From NCBI RefSeq assembly GCF_000014225.1, contig NC_008228.1:3224001-3288000 (forward strand): a stretch of DNA of 64,000 bases, given 5' to 3'. Below are positions 40,161-49,126 of the stretch, in pieces. The stretch's first letter is position 1. Every line of letters begins with the position of its first letter. This DNA is from Paraglaciecola sp. T6c (lineage in GTDB: Bacteria > Pseudomonadota > Gammaproteobacteria > Enterobacterales > Alteromonadaceae). Made by a program: the position numbers and the translations under genes. The notes beneath the pieces are model-generated. The model was not told the origin of the DNA and made no database searches. It worked only from the letters and a program-made list of their open reading frames with translations.

Positions 40161-41588
40161 TTAGACTCCATGTGTAGCATCTTTACTCAATGCCATTCGT
40201 TGTTCGGATAAGGGATAACACTTCACAATCATTAAGGATATAAAACACAGTACTAACGGGCCTCCCGCTAGACACACCCGCATCCAAAATATACTATCGG
40301 GGCGTTGATTTTCCCCCGCGTTAGCATCAAAACCCACTAAGTTGAGCAGCAGACCAGCACCGATCATCGTCATTACAACACCAATGTTAATCACTTTATT
40401 TTGCGCTGAAACAAAATACCCTACCTTATTCTGTCCTGATAGTTTTCGCTCATAGGCACATAAATCGGCCAACATACTGGGTATGATAACGGAAATGGCC
40501 ACCCAAGAAGGCGCACCTAATAATGCATCTATGATCACAGCCCACTCATTGCCTGGCTGATAAATAAACCATTTTAACACCGCACCCAAGGCAGTTAACC
40601 AGTAGATAATACTCAAAGCCTTTAATCTGCCGAGCTTTATCGCAACGTATGAAAATAGCGGGATCATAACTAAGGTTACCAATGCAAACGTTGACGATAA
40701 AATACCCTTCCAGTAAGCACCTGCCTCAACGTCACCGCCCTTTACAAAATACACCAAAAGATAAAAATCAAAACTGGTAAAAATGCTGATTGCCCCAAAT
40801 TTAATCAGCGTCAAACTCAACAATAAAAATAAGGCCCTTTTCGTTCTTTCGTCCGTTGGTGGTTTGGCGCTGCTTATGCTACCAGGAGCATTCCCAGGTG
40901 TTTCTTTTTTGCGCTCAAATGGATTCGTTCGCTCTGTATTGATCGACGGGGATGTCACTTTTTTTGGTGCACAACACCACGCGCTAACGATAGAAAAAAA
41001 GGCAATCAACACTACCCCGATAAACCAGCCCACATATTGGATCCCCAGATGTATGCTGCCCCATATGGACAATTGTGCCAAGGGAAACAACCAAAAATAA
41101 GCGAAGGTGCCAAACCGCTCAAACAAAGAGCCAAATGCCATGACCTTAACGCGCTCAGTTTCGTTGCGGCTTAGCTCAAATGCCAGTGACTTAACGTTGA
41201 TAGTAAGAAACGTTAAGGCGATTGAGAACAAGAAGTTGAGCACTAACACATACCCTAATACGTCAGTATTGGACCAAGTATTTGGCACTAACCATATCGC
41301 TCCAAACAGCACACCTGAGGTCACGCCCGATATAAACAGTGTGACTCGGCGGTTGCCATGTTTATGCTGTAAACGTTCAGACACTCGACCAACATTTTGG
41401 CTGATAAAAGCGGCAAACATAATAGGAGCGGCAATCACTAGGCTTAACCAAAATGGGTCTAGCCCTAAGGTCATTTGAAAGTAAGGAACGGCCATTGCAC
41501 TAAGGCTCTGGTTTGCAAAGAAGAGTGCTAAAAAACCAAAGCCAAGAGCGATAAGATGCTGACGAGAAATATCGGGTAACGTCAGCAT
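40161..41588 (-). CDS. MFS sugar transporter (GPH-like)
   Basis: Twelve-TM transporter of 475 residues. The loop between helices 2 and 3 reads RVSERLQHKHGNRR, as in GPH/MelB-like sugar-cation symporters. A long charged central loop (~215-245) separates the halves. It lies between two LacI genes in a unit headed by an aldose epimerase, which points to sugar import. The sugar is not evident. Confidence 0.82.
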   Translation of the reverse strand: MLTLPDISRQHLIALGFGFLALFFANQSLSAMAVPYFQMTLGLDPFWLSLVIAAPIMFAAFISQNVGRVSERLQHKHGNRRVTLFISGVTSGVLFGAIWLVPNTWSNTDVLGYVLVLNFLFSIALTFLTINVKSLAFELSRNETERVKVMAFGSLFERFGTFAYFWLFPLAQLSIWGSIHLGIQYVGWFIGVVLIAFFSIVSAWCCAPKKVTSPSINTERTNPFERKKETPGNAPGSISSAKPPTDERTKRALFLLLSLTLIKFGAISIFTSFDFYLLVYFVKGGDVEAGAYWKGILSSTFALVTLVMIPLFSYVAIKLGRLKALSIIYWLTALGAVLKWFIYQPGNEWAVIIDALLGAPSWVAISVIIPSMLADLCAYERKLSGQNKVGYFVSAQNKVINIGVVMTMIGAGLLLNLVGFDANAGENQRPDSIFWMRVCLAGGPLVLCFISLMIVKCYPLSEQRMALSKDATHGV

Positions 41589-41603
41589 GTGCTCGCCACT
41601 TCG

Positions 41604-42611
41604 CTAGCGTTTTGTGGCTGACTCACGCTTCACCAGAAATGGCTTATATTGGTAGTCTTTGGCGTTTTGGTTAAGCGTTTGTTCTTTAGCAATAAGGCTT
41701 AGGGCCAGTTCTGTGGCCTTACGTGCCATAATATCAATAGGGTACTTCACCGTAGTCAATTTAGGCATACAATACTTTGCCAACAAAACATCATCAAAGC
41801 CGATGATTGATACATCATCCGGTATTCGTTTTCCTAAATCCGTCAATGCCGAGATAACGCCAGTTGCCATTGCATCGTTGTAGCAAAGCACAGCACTGAA
41901 ATTCACCCCGCGCTGAATGAAACTTGCGACTGCGGCACGGCCTCCGTCATAATCTGGAGAGCCGTGCGCAATATACTCCTCTGGTAAAGCTATCTGATGA
42001 GCATTCAGTGACTGGCGAATACCATTTAACCTGTGAGTTGCATCATAGACTCGCTCTTTGGTGGAAACCACCGCAATTCCAGTATGACCAAGGGACGCCA
42101 TGTAATCGGCCATCACCTTTCCTCCCGCAATATTATCAAACCACACACAACGCTCACTGATCTCGGGAATAAATTTATTGATTAATACGAAGCCCGGAAT
42201 GCGCTGAGCCAAATCGATTAGCACGTCATCAGCCAAGGCTTTACTGTTCACTACCATGGCCTCACAGCGCTGGGCTTGTAAACTTTTGATGGCGGTTAAT
42301 TCTTTTTGCGCATCTAACGAGCCGGTACTGACCAATACCTTGAACTTGCGTTTTTTAGCGACGTCTTCGATGCTGCTAGCCATTTGCGCAAAGAAAGGGT
42401 CGGCGAGCTGCGAAATAACCACACCTATGGTATGTGTACTTTTATTCACTAATGCACGAGCGTGGGCATTGGGCCTAAAATCCAGCTCAGCGATGGCTTT
42501 TTCAATTCTGGCTTTGGTTTTTGGGCTGACGACAACGGTCGAACTCAAGACCCTAGATACCGTCGCTGGTGACACACCGGCCAATTTTGCTACATCTTTA
42601 ATGGTTGCCAT
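41604..42611 (-). CDS. LacI-family transcriptional regulator (second of a pair)
   Basis: Regulator of 335 residues with a LacI DNA-binding head (MATIKDVAKLAGVSPATVSR) and a sugar-binding core (IGVVISQLADPFFAQM, SIIGFDDVLLAKYC). It is six bp after the galM-like gene and 15 bp before the MFS gene. A likely target is the 16-bp element at 43909 and 45779, though either LacI of the pair could bind it. Confidence 0.92.
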   Translation of the reverse strand: MATIKDVAKLAGVSPATVSRVLSSTVVVSPKTKARIEKAIAELDFRPNAHARALVNKSTHTIGVVISQLADPFFAQMASSIEDVAKKRKFKVLVSTGSLDAQKELTAIKSLQAQRCEAMVVNSKALADDVLIDLAQRIPGFVLINKFIPEISERCVWFDNIAGGKVMADYMASLGHTGIAVVSTKERVYDATHRLNGIRQSLNAHQIALPEEYIAHGSPDYDGGRAAVASFIQRGVNFSAVLCYNDAMATGVISALTDLGKRIPDDVSIIGFDDVLLAKYCMPKLTTVKYPIDIMARKATELALSLIAKEQTLNQNAKDYQYKPFLVKRESATKR

Positions 42612-42617
42612 TGCTTT

Positions 42618-43838
42618 TTACTGTCTGCTCCCAAAGCGATAAACGGTTGATTCAGAGTATGTTTCACCGGGCCTTAATAAGGTAGAGGGAAATTCAGGTT
42701 GATTCACCGAGTCGGCAAAGTGCTGCGTTTCTAGTGCGACGCCACTGCGAAATGTCATTGGTTTTCCCTGCTTACCTATTGCACTACCGTTCATGAAGTT
42801 GCCTGTGTACACGTGTACACCTGGCTGAGTGGTTAGAATGTCTAGCATTCGCCCGCTGTCAGGCTCATATAGTTGAACTTGATGGAGCAACTTACCATCA
42901 TATCGGTCGAACACCCAAGTATGATCAAAGCCACCATGGGTTTTATCTTGTCCGTTCGCCAATTTCAATTGTTCATGCACACTCGTAAGTCGTCCATGCA
43001 GGGTCGCTGCTTTTGTTAAATCGAACGGCGTCCTTTTCACGCTCATTAGCTTACCAGTGGGTAGTAAGCTCTTTTTGACTTGCACTAAAGTGCTAGCGTC
43101 AACCTGCAGTTGGTGCTGTTCAATGTTGCGCTTTTGGTTGCCGGTCAAATTAAAATAGATATGAGAGATGAGATTAATAGGAGTGGTTTTGTCACTGGTA
43201 GCATGAAAACTAACGGTAAACTCATTATTAGCATTTAAGCGATACAGCACAGTTACATTGGCATTGCCTGGATACCCTTCTTCACCGTCGAGGGATAAAT
43301 AGCGCATCTCGACTCCACTGGGCACTTGGCGTGCCTGCCACAGCTTCTTATTGAACCCCAATTCTCCGCCATGAGCATGATTGCCTTTGTTACCACCATC
43401 ACGCTTGACGCTTAATTGCACTGGTTTACCATCGATTTGAAAGTGCCCACCAGCAATACGATTGGCAAAACGGCCGACGGTTGCACCGTTATAACAACAG
43501 TCGTGCACATACTCATCTGCGCTGTCGTAACCCAACACCACATCTTCAAATGTACCGTTTTTATCCGCGACAATAATGGATGTTACATAGGCGCCCCAAT
43601 TCGTTACGCTAACCCGCATGCCATGTTGATTAGATAAGGTGAAACGCTTTATGTCCTCACCTTTATATTGGCCCCAAATTTCCTCAGTCACGTCCACGTC
43701 AGACTCATCTTCTTGTGCCTTTGACAGCGCGGGTAGACAAATTAAACTGCACGAGCCAATAAATACAAATAGTCGAAGCAACCCCCCTAGTCGGTTAAAT
43801 CGAAAATAAGCACAAGTAAATAATGTGAATGGTTTCAT
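42618..43838 (-). CDS. galM: exported aldose 1-epimerase (galactose mutarotase)
   Basis: Mutarotase interconverting alpha and beta anomers of free aldoses, 406 residues from the ATG at 43838; the frame extends to 43907, but this start sits just before a basic and hydrophobic export segment (~1-42). Family motifs are GRFANRI, NHAHGGELGFNKKLW (catalytic His), HIYFNLTGN and LETQHFAD (catalytic Glu). Export means it would act on sugars in the periplasm before uptake by the symporter next door. It heads the galM-lacI-MFS-lacI unit. Confidence 0.88.
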   Translation of the reverse strand: MKPFTLFTCAYFRFNRLGGLLRLFVFIGSCSLICLPALSKAQEDESDVDVTEEIWGQYKGEDIKRFTLSNQHGMRVSVTNWGAYVTSIIVADKNGTFEDVVLGYDSADEYVHDCCYNGATVGRFANRIAGGHFQIDGKPVQLSVKRDGGNKGNHAHGGELGFNKKLWQARQVPSGVEMRYLSLDGEEGYPGNANVTVLYRLNANNEFTVSFHATSDKTTPINLISHIYFNLTGNQKRNIEQHQLQVDASTLVQVKKSLLPTGKLMSVKRTPFDLTKAATLHGRLTSVHEQLKLANGQDKTHGGFDHTWVFDRYDGKLLHQVQLYEPDSGRMLDILTTQPGVHVYTGNFMNGSAIGKQGKPMTFRSGVALETQHFADSVNQPEFPSTLLRPGETYSESTVYRFGSRQ

Positions 43839-43908
43839 CAATAATACATATGATAGTTGAATAGACAGCCACAAACATACGATAGAAAGACGATAAACTC
43901 CAGTCAAA

Positions 43909-43924
43909 ATGAAATCGGTTTACC
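43909..43924. promoter_or_regulatory. candidate LacI-family operator upstream of galM
   Basis: The 16-mer atgaaatcggtttacc lies 71 bp upstream of the galM start. It is a pseudo-palindrome around a central CG, as LacI-family operators usually are. The identical 16-mer lies upstream of the Na+/sugar symporter at 45779. Confidence 0.65.
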
Positions 43925-44024
43925 CATGAAGATTACTTTACGTAAGATCATTGTTAATGGCGGCAGCATTCAAAAACGTTGACGCAAATTGTAAAGAAAC
44001 GAGATAGAAGACATGAAATTCAGT

Positions 44025-44055
44025 GAAAAAATCAGGGCCGAACACCAGCCCTGAT
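44025..44055 (-). terminator. rho-independent terminator of the symporter gene
   Basis: Perfect 8-bp stem (atcagggc / gccctgat, loop of nine), followed in the minus direction by six T. It lies nine bases beyond the symporter stop. Confidence 0.85.
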
Positions 44056-44063
44056 GAAAGACA

Positions 44064-45632
44064 TTACCACCAGGTGACGTACAGACCTATGAGTATTAAC
44101 ACACAGCCTATGCCCGCGATATTAAAGCCAGTTGTAGTACCAAAGTTCACATCACTTAAATCTACGCTGCTATCATTTTTTGGTGCGGACTCACGTAATG
44201 ATACGAAATAGGTTAAGGCTAAGCACATTAAAAATACGATGCCGATGCGATCCATAAATGGCAACTCAGGTAAGAAAAGGGCAAACAATACAGAGAAAAG
44301 TGCGGAGCCAATCGCTGCTGCTAGCGCACCTGAGGACGTAGTGCGCTTCCAGAACATGCCCATTAGGAAAATCACTGTGATCCCGGGGGAAAACAACCCG
44401 GTAAATTCCTGAATGTATTGAAACGCCTGCTCTGACTGCCCGATAAGGGGCTGGGCAACACAGACCGCTACCACCAAAGAGGTAACAGTTGCCAAGCGCC
44501 CAATATTCACATAGTGATTTTCATCTTTGTCATGACGCACAGGGCGGTAAATATCCATGGTAAAAATAGTTGAAATACTGTTGGTCATTGACGCTAAAGA
44601 CGAAACAATAGCGGCTACAAGTGCGGCGAACACTAGTCCCTTTATACCCACTGGCATAAGCGACATCATTGATGGGTAAGCTTGATCGGGCTTTTCAATG
44701 TCTGGAAACAAGATAACCGCTGCGATACCAGGCAACACCACTATGATCGGCATAAGTAACTTTAAATACGCGGCAAACGCAATACCTTTTTGCGCTTCTT
44801 GAATGCTTTTTGCCGCCAGCGCTCGCTGAATAATATATTGGTTGAAGCCCCAATATCCAACGTTCATCACCCACAGACCGCCCACTAACACGGAGATACC
44901 GGGCAGATTCATGTATTCGCTATTATCAGGGCTTAAAATCATGTCGAAGTGGCCCGGGACTTTCTCGGTTAATATGTTAAAGCCTTTCAAGACCCCTTCC
45001 CCGCCCGATATTTGTTGCAGCGCTAAGTAACTTAAAAAGAAGCCCCCGAAAACCAGTAACACCACTTGAATGATATCAGTGTACGCCACTGCCTTTAGTC
45101 CACCGTAGGTGGAATACGCCACAGAAAAAACAGCTAAAAAGATCATGCCATACATCCAATCAATACCAGCGACGCTTTGTATTGCTAATCCCCCTAACCA
45201 CAAAACCGAGGTCAAATTGACGAAGATAAATACCCCTAACCAAAAAAGCGCTAAAGTAGTTTTAACCCGACTGTCAAAGCGTTGCTCTAAATATTGCGGC
45301 ATGGTGTAAATGCCATTTTTAAGGAATATGGGCAGTAAATACTTACCCACTAAAATCAATGTAATGGCCGCCATCCATTCATAAGAGGCAATGCCGAGGC
45401 CTAACGCAAAGCCAGAGCCTGACATGCCAATGATTTGTTCTGCTGAAATATTGGCCGCAATCAATGACGCACCAATTGCCCACCAGGGTAGCGATTTACT
45501 GGCCAAGAAATAATCTTGTGTGGTTCTGTCATGTGACTTCTCGTCTCGGGATATCCAAAGAGCAAGGGCAAGTAACCCAGCGGCGTATACAATAAACACC
45601 CCCAGATCAATTGGGTCGAGTGAATAGTTCAT
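44064..45632 (-). CDS. Na+/sugar symporter (SSS family, vSGLT-like)
   Basis: Inner-membrane symporter of 522 residues with about 14 TM helices, close in pattern to Vibrio vSGLT. Shared motifs are ASLIAANISAEQIIGMSG in the first core helix and AAIVSSLASMTNSIST in the Na+-site helix. It should import galactose, glucose or a similar monosaccharide with Na+. It is a single-gene unit with its own terminator and a copy of the shared LacI-type element 147 bp upstream. Confidence 0.9.
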   Translation of the reverse strand: MNYSLDPIDLGVFIVYAAGLLALALWISRDEKSHDRTTQDYFLASKSLPWWAIGASLIAANISAEQIIGMSGSGFALGLGIASYEWMAAITLILVGKYLLPIFLKNGIYTMPQYLEQRFDSRVKTTLALFWLGVFIFVNLTSVLWLGGLAIQSVAGIDWMYGMIFLAVFSVAYSTYGGLKAVAYTDIIQVVLLVFGGFFLSYLALQQISGGEGVLKGFNILTEKVPGHFDMILSPDNSEYMNLPGISVLVGGLWVMNVGYWGFNQYIIQRALAAKSIQEAQKGIAFAAYLKLLMPIIVVLPGIAAVILFPDIEKPDQAYPSMMSLMPVGIKGLVFAALVAAIVSSLASMTNSISTIFTMDIYRPVRHDKDENHYVNIGRLATVTSLVVAVCVAQPLIGQSEQAFQYIQEFTGLFSPGITVIFLMGMFWKRTTSSGALAAAIGSALFSVLFALFLPELPFMDRIGIVFLMCLALTYFVSLRESAPKNDSSVDLSDVNFGTTTGFNIAGIGCVLILIGLYVTWW

Positions 45633-45778
45633 TTGTTATTTTCCTTGTCGCTATTTGTTGAAATCTACCACTGGCCATTTAAAAGAGGGCAAGTAACATT
45701 TAAGATATTTTCTTGGTTTGGCTATACATCACTTAAAGCGGAAAACTATACGCTACCGCCTCATTTAACGCCAACATC

Positions 45779-45794
45779 ATGAAATCGGTTTACC
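45779..45794. promoter_or_regulatory. candidate LacI-family operator upstream of the symporter
   Basis: Exact second copy of the 16-mer found upstream of galM, in the same orientation and again upstream of a minus-strand gene. It lies in the 305-bp gap 45633-45937, which otherwise holds only promoter sequence and the terminator at 45884. Confidence 0.65.
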
Positions 45795-45883
45795 TTTTTA
45801 ATTAACGATAATAATGACTAGCGATGCGAAATAATCATTCAACATCAAATGACCTGTAGATAGGCCCTATGTCGTACAACCGA

Positions 45884-45915
45884 TGTAAAAAAAGCCGCAA
45901 AAGCGGCTCTTTTTA
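45884..45915. terminator. strong bidirectional rho-independent terminator
   Basis: Stem agccgc / gcggct with an AAAA loop, flanked by an A-run on one side and a T-run on the other, so it can work on both strands. It closes the minus-strand operon ending at 45938. Confidence 0.9.
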
Positions 45916-45937
45916 TTACGCTATTTCATACGTACAT

Positions 45938-46702
45938 TTACAGTTCACGCACCCAAATATTACGAAAACTCACTAAATTACCATGATCTTGCAGCTGCAG
46001 AGGTGCACAGCCGTGGGCTTCGTAGCTCGGGGCGCCAATCCATTCTGTTTTACCTTGAATCTCGGTATGATTTTGCAATAGGACACCATTATGCATCACA
46101 GTGACGTATCCAGGCTGAGTCAACTCTTTACCCTTGAAACGCGGCGCGGTATAGATGATGTCATAGTACTGCCACTCACCAGCTGGGCGCATAGCGTTTG
46201 CTAACGGAATTGTTTGCTTGTAAACACTGCCTGCCTGTCCATTTGAATAGGTAGGGTTCTCATAGGAGTCTAACACTTGCACTTCATAGCGCTGCTGAAA
46301 GAACACACCACTGTTATTACGTTGCTGTCCTTTCATACCCTCAACTTGGGTAGGTGTGCGCCATTCCATATGTAATTGCACATCACAAAAGCTCTGTTTG
46401 GTTTTAATATCGCCAGCACCCGGTTTTACCGTCAACACATCGCCGCCGATACTCCAAGGTGCGTCGCCGCCTTTAAGCGCTTCCCATGCACTTAAGTCAT
46501 CGCCATTGAAAAGAACCACCGCGTCAGACGGTGCTCTACCCACAGGGGTTGACACAATCTTAGGGACAGGCTCCCACACTTCGGTTTTTTGCGCTTGAGC
46601 TTCACGCTCTGCTTGGCTCTGCTCAGCGTTTACATGCTGGCTCAGCGATATGGCACCGGCCAGTATTAACGTTAGATTGCTTATTCGTTTGGTTAACTTC
46701 AT
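45938..46702 (-). CDS. secreted DUF1080 (3-keto-disaccharide hydrolase) family protein
   Basis: Beta-sandwich protein of 254 residues. The start at 46702 has an AAGGGA site and a signal peptide (MKLTKRISNLTLILAGAISL..., cut near VNA-EQ); a longer frame to 46756 is less likely. Family motifs are VLFNGDDLSAWEA, NNSGVFFQQRYEVQVLDSY and the C-terminal LQLQDHGNLVSFRNIWVREL. Studied relatives cleave 3-keto glycosides by elimination or hydrolysis. It is the last gene of the operon and lies next to a GMC dehydrogenase that could make the 3-keto substrate, so a role in the periplasm or at the surface is likely. Confidence 0.87.
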   Translation of the reverse strand: MKLTKRISNLTLILAGAISLSQHVNAEQSQAEREAQAQKTEVWEPVPKIVSTPVGRAPSDAVVLFNGDDLSAWEALKGGDAPWSIGGDVLTVKPGAGDIKTKQSFCDVQLHMEWRTPTQVEGMKGQQRNNSGVFFQQRYEVQVLDSYENPTYSNGQAGSVYKQTIPLANAMRPAGEWQYYDIIYTAPRFKGKELTQPGYVTVMHNGVLLQNHTEIQGKTEWIGAPSYEAHGCAPLQLQDHGNLVSFRNIWVREL

Positions 46703-46771
46703 TAATTTTGTCCCTTGGGGTAAATTTTTGTCACGGGTGACGGTGTCATTTAGCACTCAATTAATTGCCTG

Positions 46772-47371
46772 CTACGTAGCCCACGCGCGATCCCCTTTCT
46801 TATACGGCAATTCACCATCGTAGCGACCTGGAATAGCCACATAGCGCAATACTTTGGTAGCGCCTTCTTTTGAGGTGAAAAAGGTAAACAATGTCAGCTG
46901 CTTAATTAACGTAAAGCCGTGAGGCGTAGGTTTTTCTGAGTCTTTTACGCCTTTATTTGCCAATTTAGCGTTAGTGTTGAATACATCGGCTTCGTCATTC
47001 AATGAGGCTAACAGGCTAGCGCGCTGTTCAGTATTGAGCAGAAGAAAATCTTTACCATAAGTTGATTTAGCCAACGCCTTTATCGATGCAATGCCCTCTT
47101 TAAATGCAGCCTGCTGAGGAGCGGTATAACAATCAGTGACAATCACCGCCATCATATAGCCAACATTGACATCTTTAGCCCCAGGCGTATCCGTGCGAGG
47201 AATAATCACCTCTCCGACTTCATTAAAAAATGCGATATCATCTTTTGAGAACGCCGTTTCTTGAACGGTTTTCATCGGCAACGTGACATAGGCCATCGCG
47301 TTCGCACTAACAAACGCCGTGCCTGTGGCAGCGGCAATCATTTTAAGTAATTCGCGTCTGTTCATACTCAT
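46772..47371 (-). CDS. gluconate 2-dehydrogenase subunit 3-family protein (small subunit of the GMC dehydrogenase)
   Basis: Protein of 199 residues with a Tat signal (NRRELLKM at the start, then a hydrophobic stretch to ANAMA). It belongs to the family that pairs with FAD-GMC dehydrogenases such as glucoside 3-dehydrogenase. In those complexes the small subunit carries the Tat signal and the catalytic subunit rides with it. The GMC gene directly precedes it with two bp between them, and the GMC protein has no signal of its own. Confidence 0.88.
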   Translation of the reverse strand: MSMNRRELLKMIAAATGTAFVSANAMAYVTLPMKTVQETAFSKDDIAFFNEVGEVIIPRTDTPGAKDVNVGYMMAVIVTDCYTAPQQAAFKEGIASIKALAKSTYGKDFLLLNTEQRASLLASLNDEADVFNTNAKLANKGVKDSEKPTPHGFTLIKQLTLFTFFTSKEGATKVLRYVAIPGRYDGELPYKKGDRAWAT

Positions 47372-47373
47372 GA

Positions 47374-49059
47374 TTACAGGTTTCCTTTCTTCAGCTCTTC
47401 AACAGCAAAATTTGCTGCACGGGCAGTTAATGCCATATAGGTCAACGAAGGGTTCACACAAGACGCGGACGTCATGCACGCACCGTCAGTTACAAATACG
47501 TTTAAGGCGTCCCACACCTGGTTATTACCATTTAACACCGAGGTTTTAGGGTCGCGCCCCATTCGCGCCGTGCCCATCTCGTGAATACCTTGTCCCGGGA
47601 AGTAATCAGCATCATAACCTTGAACATTTTTCATGCCTGCAGCTTCGAACATATCGATAGCATCTTGCATCATGTCTTTGCGCATGCGTTTCTCGTTGTC
47701 TTTTATCTCAACGTCCATGGCTAAGACAGGCAAGCCCCATTTATCTCTCTTGGTCTTATCTAAGAAAATACGATTGCTATGATCTGGCAACATTTCACCA
47801 AACGCCGTCATGCCAATTTGCCATGAGCCTGGCTCGCTTATCGCATTCTTTAGGTCAGCTCCGATACCCATTTCGGCGACATCGCGTCCCCAGCCTTGAC
47901 GACTGGCAGAGCCTTGATAACCAAAACCACGCACGTAATCGCGCTTGTCATCACCCCAGTTACGAAAACGTGGCACATAGAAACCACTTGGACGACGGCC
48001 ATAGTGATACTTATCTTCATAGCCTTCCACCATAGCGTGGGCACCAATTCGAAAGTGATGATCCATTACATTATGACCAAGCTCTCCACTGCTGCTGCCC
48101 AAACCACCTTGCCATATATCGGTCGCTGAGTTCATCAATAACCATGTGGAGTTAAACGACGACGCATTGACGAACAATATCTTGCTGGTGAATTCGTAAG
48201 TCTCGTTCGTTTCGGCATCTATCACCGCCACACCTTTAGCACGCTTCTTATCTTTATCGTATAAAATTTCAGTCACGATAGAATAAGGTCGCACCGTCAA
48301 GTTACCGGTTTTAACCGCTGCTGGCAGCGTCGATGATTGCGTACTGAAATACCCACCAAAAGGACACCCCAACCAGCATTTATTGCGGTATTGGCAGTTT
48401 GTGCGCCCTTCTTTTGGCTTAGGCTCAGTCATGTTCGAGGTTCGGCCCGGAATTAAATGACGTTGGCCTTTGAAGGTTTTCTGAATTCTAGCCGCCACAT
48501 CTTTTTCTACGCAGTTAAGCGGCATGGGCATTTGATATTCACCATCAGGCAATACGTCTAATCCATCTTTACTGCCACTGATCCCGGCGAAGCGTTCTAC
48601 GTAATCGTACCAAGGGGATACATCTTCATAGCGAATTGGCCAATCCACCGCGATCCCTTCTTTAGCATTAGCTAGAAAGTCTTCTTTGTTTAATCGATAG
48701 CTTTGACGACCCCAAGTGAGTGAACGTCCACCCATGTGGTAACCACGAAACCAATCAAAACGCTTTTCTTCCACATACGGGCTGTCTTTCTCGTTCGCCC
48801 ACATGCCAAGTGTTGGTTCATTAAGAGGATAGTCGCGTTTTAGCACTGGATAATTTTCGATCATTTCCTGTGTGCGTTCACCGCGATGGGGGTAATCCCA
48901 CGCTTCTTTATGGGCGTTGGTGTAATCTTTTACGTGCTCAATGTTTCTGCCTCTTTCCAGCATTAACACTTTAAGCCCTTTTTCGGTTAACTCTTTTGCT
49001 GCCCAACCACCGCTGATACCTGAGCCAACAACGATTGCGTCATAATGATTATTTGCCAT
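47374..49059 (-). CDS. FAD-dependent GMC dehydrogenase with Fe-S cysteine motif (glucoside 3-dehydrogenase-like)
   Basis: Flavoprotein of 561 residues. The FAD-binding motif VVGSGISGGWAAKEL is at ~10-24. A C-x5-C-x3-C motif (Cys222, Cys228, Cys232) matches the spacing of the [3Fe-4S] site in bacterial FAD glucose dehydrogenase. The active-site pair appears to be His493 (HEMGTARMG) and Asn536 (NPSLTYMAL). It has no signal peptide and is probably exported with the Tat small subunit encoded next. The likely reaction is oxidation of a sugar hydroxyl, C3 in the best-known relatives. No cytochrome c subunit is encoded nearby, so the electron acceptor is unknown. Confidence 0.88.
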   Translation of the reverse strand: MANNHYDAIVVGSGISGGWAAKELTEKGLKVLMLERGRNIEHVKDYTNAHKEAWDYPHRGERTQEMIENYPVLKRDYPLNEPTLGMWANEKDSPYVEEKRFDWFRGYHMGGRSLTWGRQSYRLNKEDFLANAKEGIAVDWPIRYEDVSPWYDYVERFAGISGSKDGLDVLPDGEYQMPMPLNCVEKDVAARIQKTFKGQRHLIPGRTSNMTEPKPKEGRTNCQYRNKCWLGCPFGGYFSTQSSTLPAAVKTGNLTVRPYSIVTEILYDKDKKRAKGVAVIDAETNETYEFTSKILFVNASSFNSTWLLMNSATDIWQGGLGSSSGELGHNVMDHHFRIGAHAMVEGYEDKYHYGRRPSGFYVPRFRNWGDDKRDYVRGFGYQGSASRQGWGRDVAEMGIGADLKNAISEPGSWQIGMTAFGEMLPDHSNRIFLDKTKRDKWGLPVLAMDVEIKDNEKRMRKDMMQDAIDMFEAAGMKNVQGYDADYFPGQGIHEMGTARMGRDPKTSVLNGNNQVWDALNVFVTDGACMTSASCVNPSLTYMALTARAANFAVEELKKGNL

Positions 49060-49126
49060 TTTTGGTCCCTAACTTCTTGTTGTGTGATGTGTACTAAAAA
49101 GCGCTAAAAAACACTTAGATAAAAAG

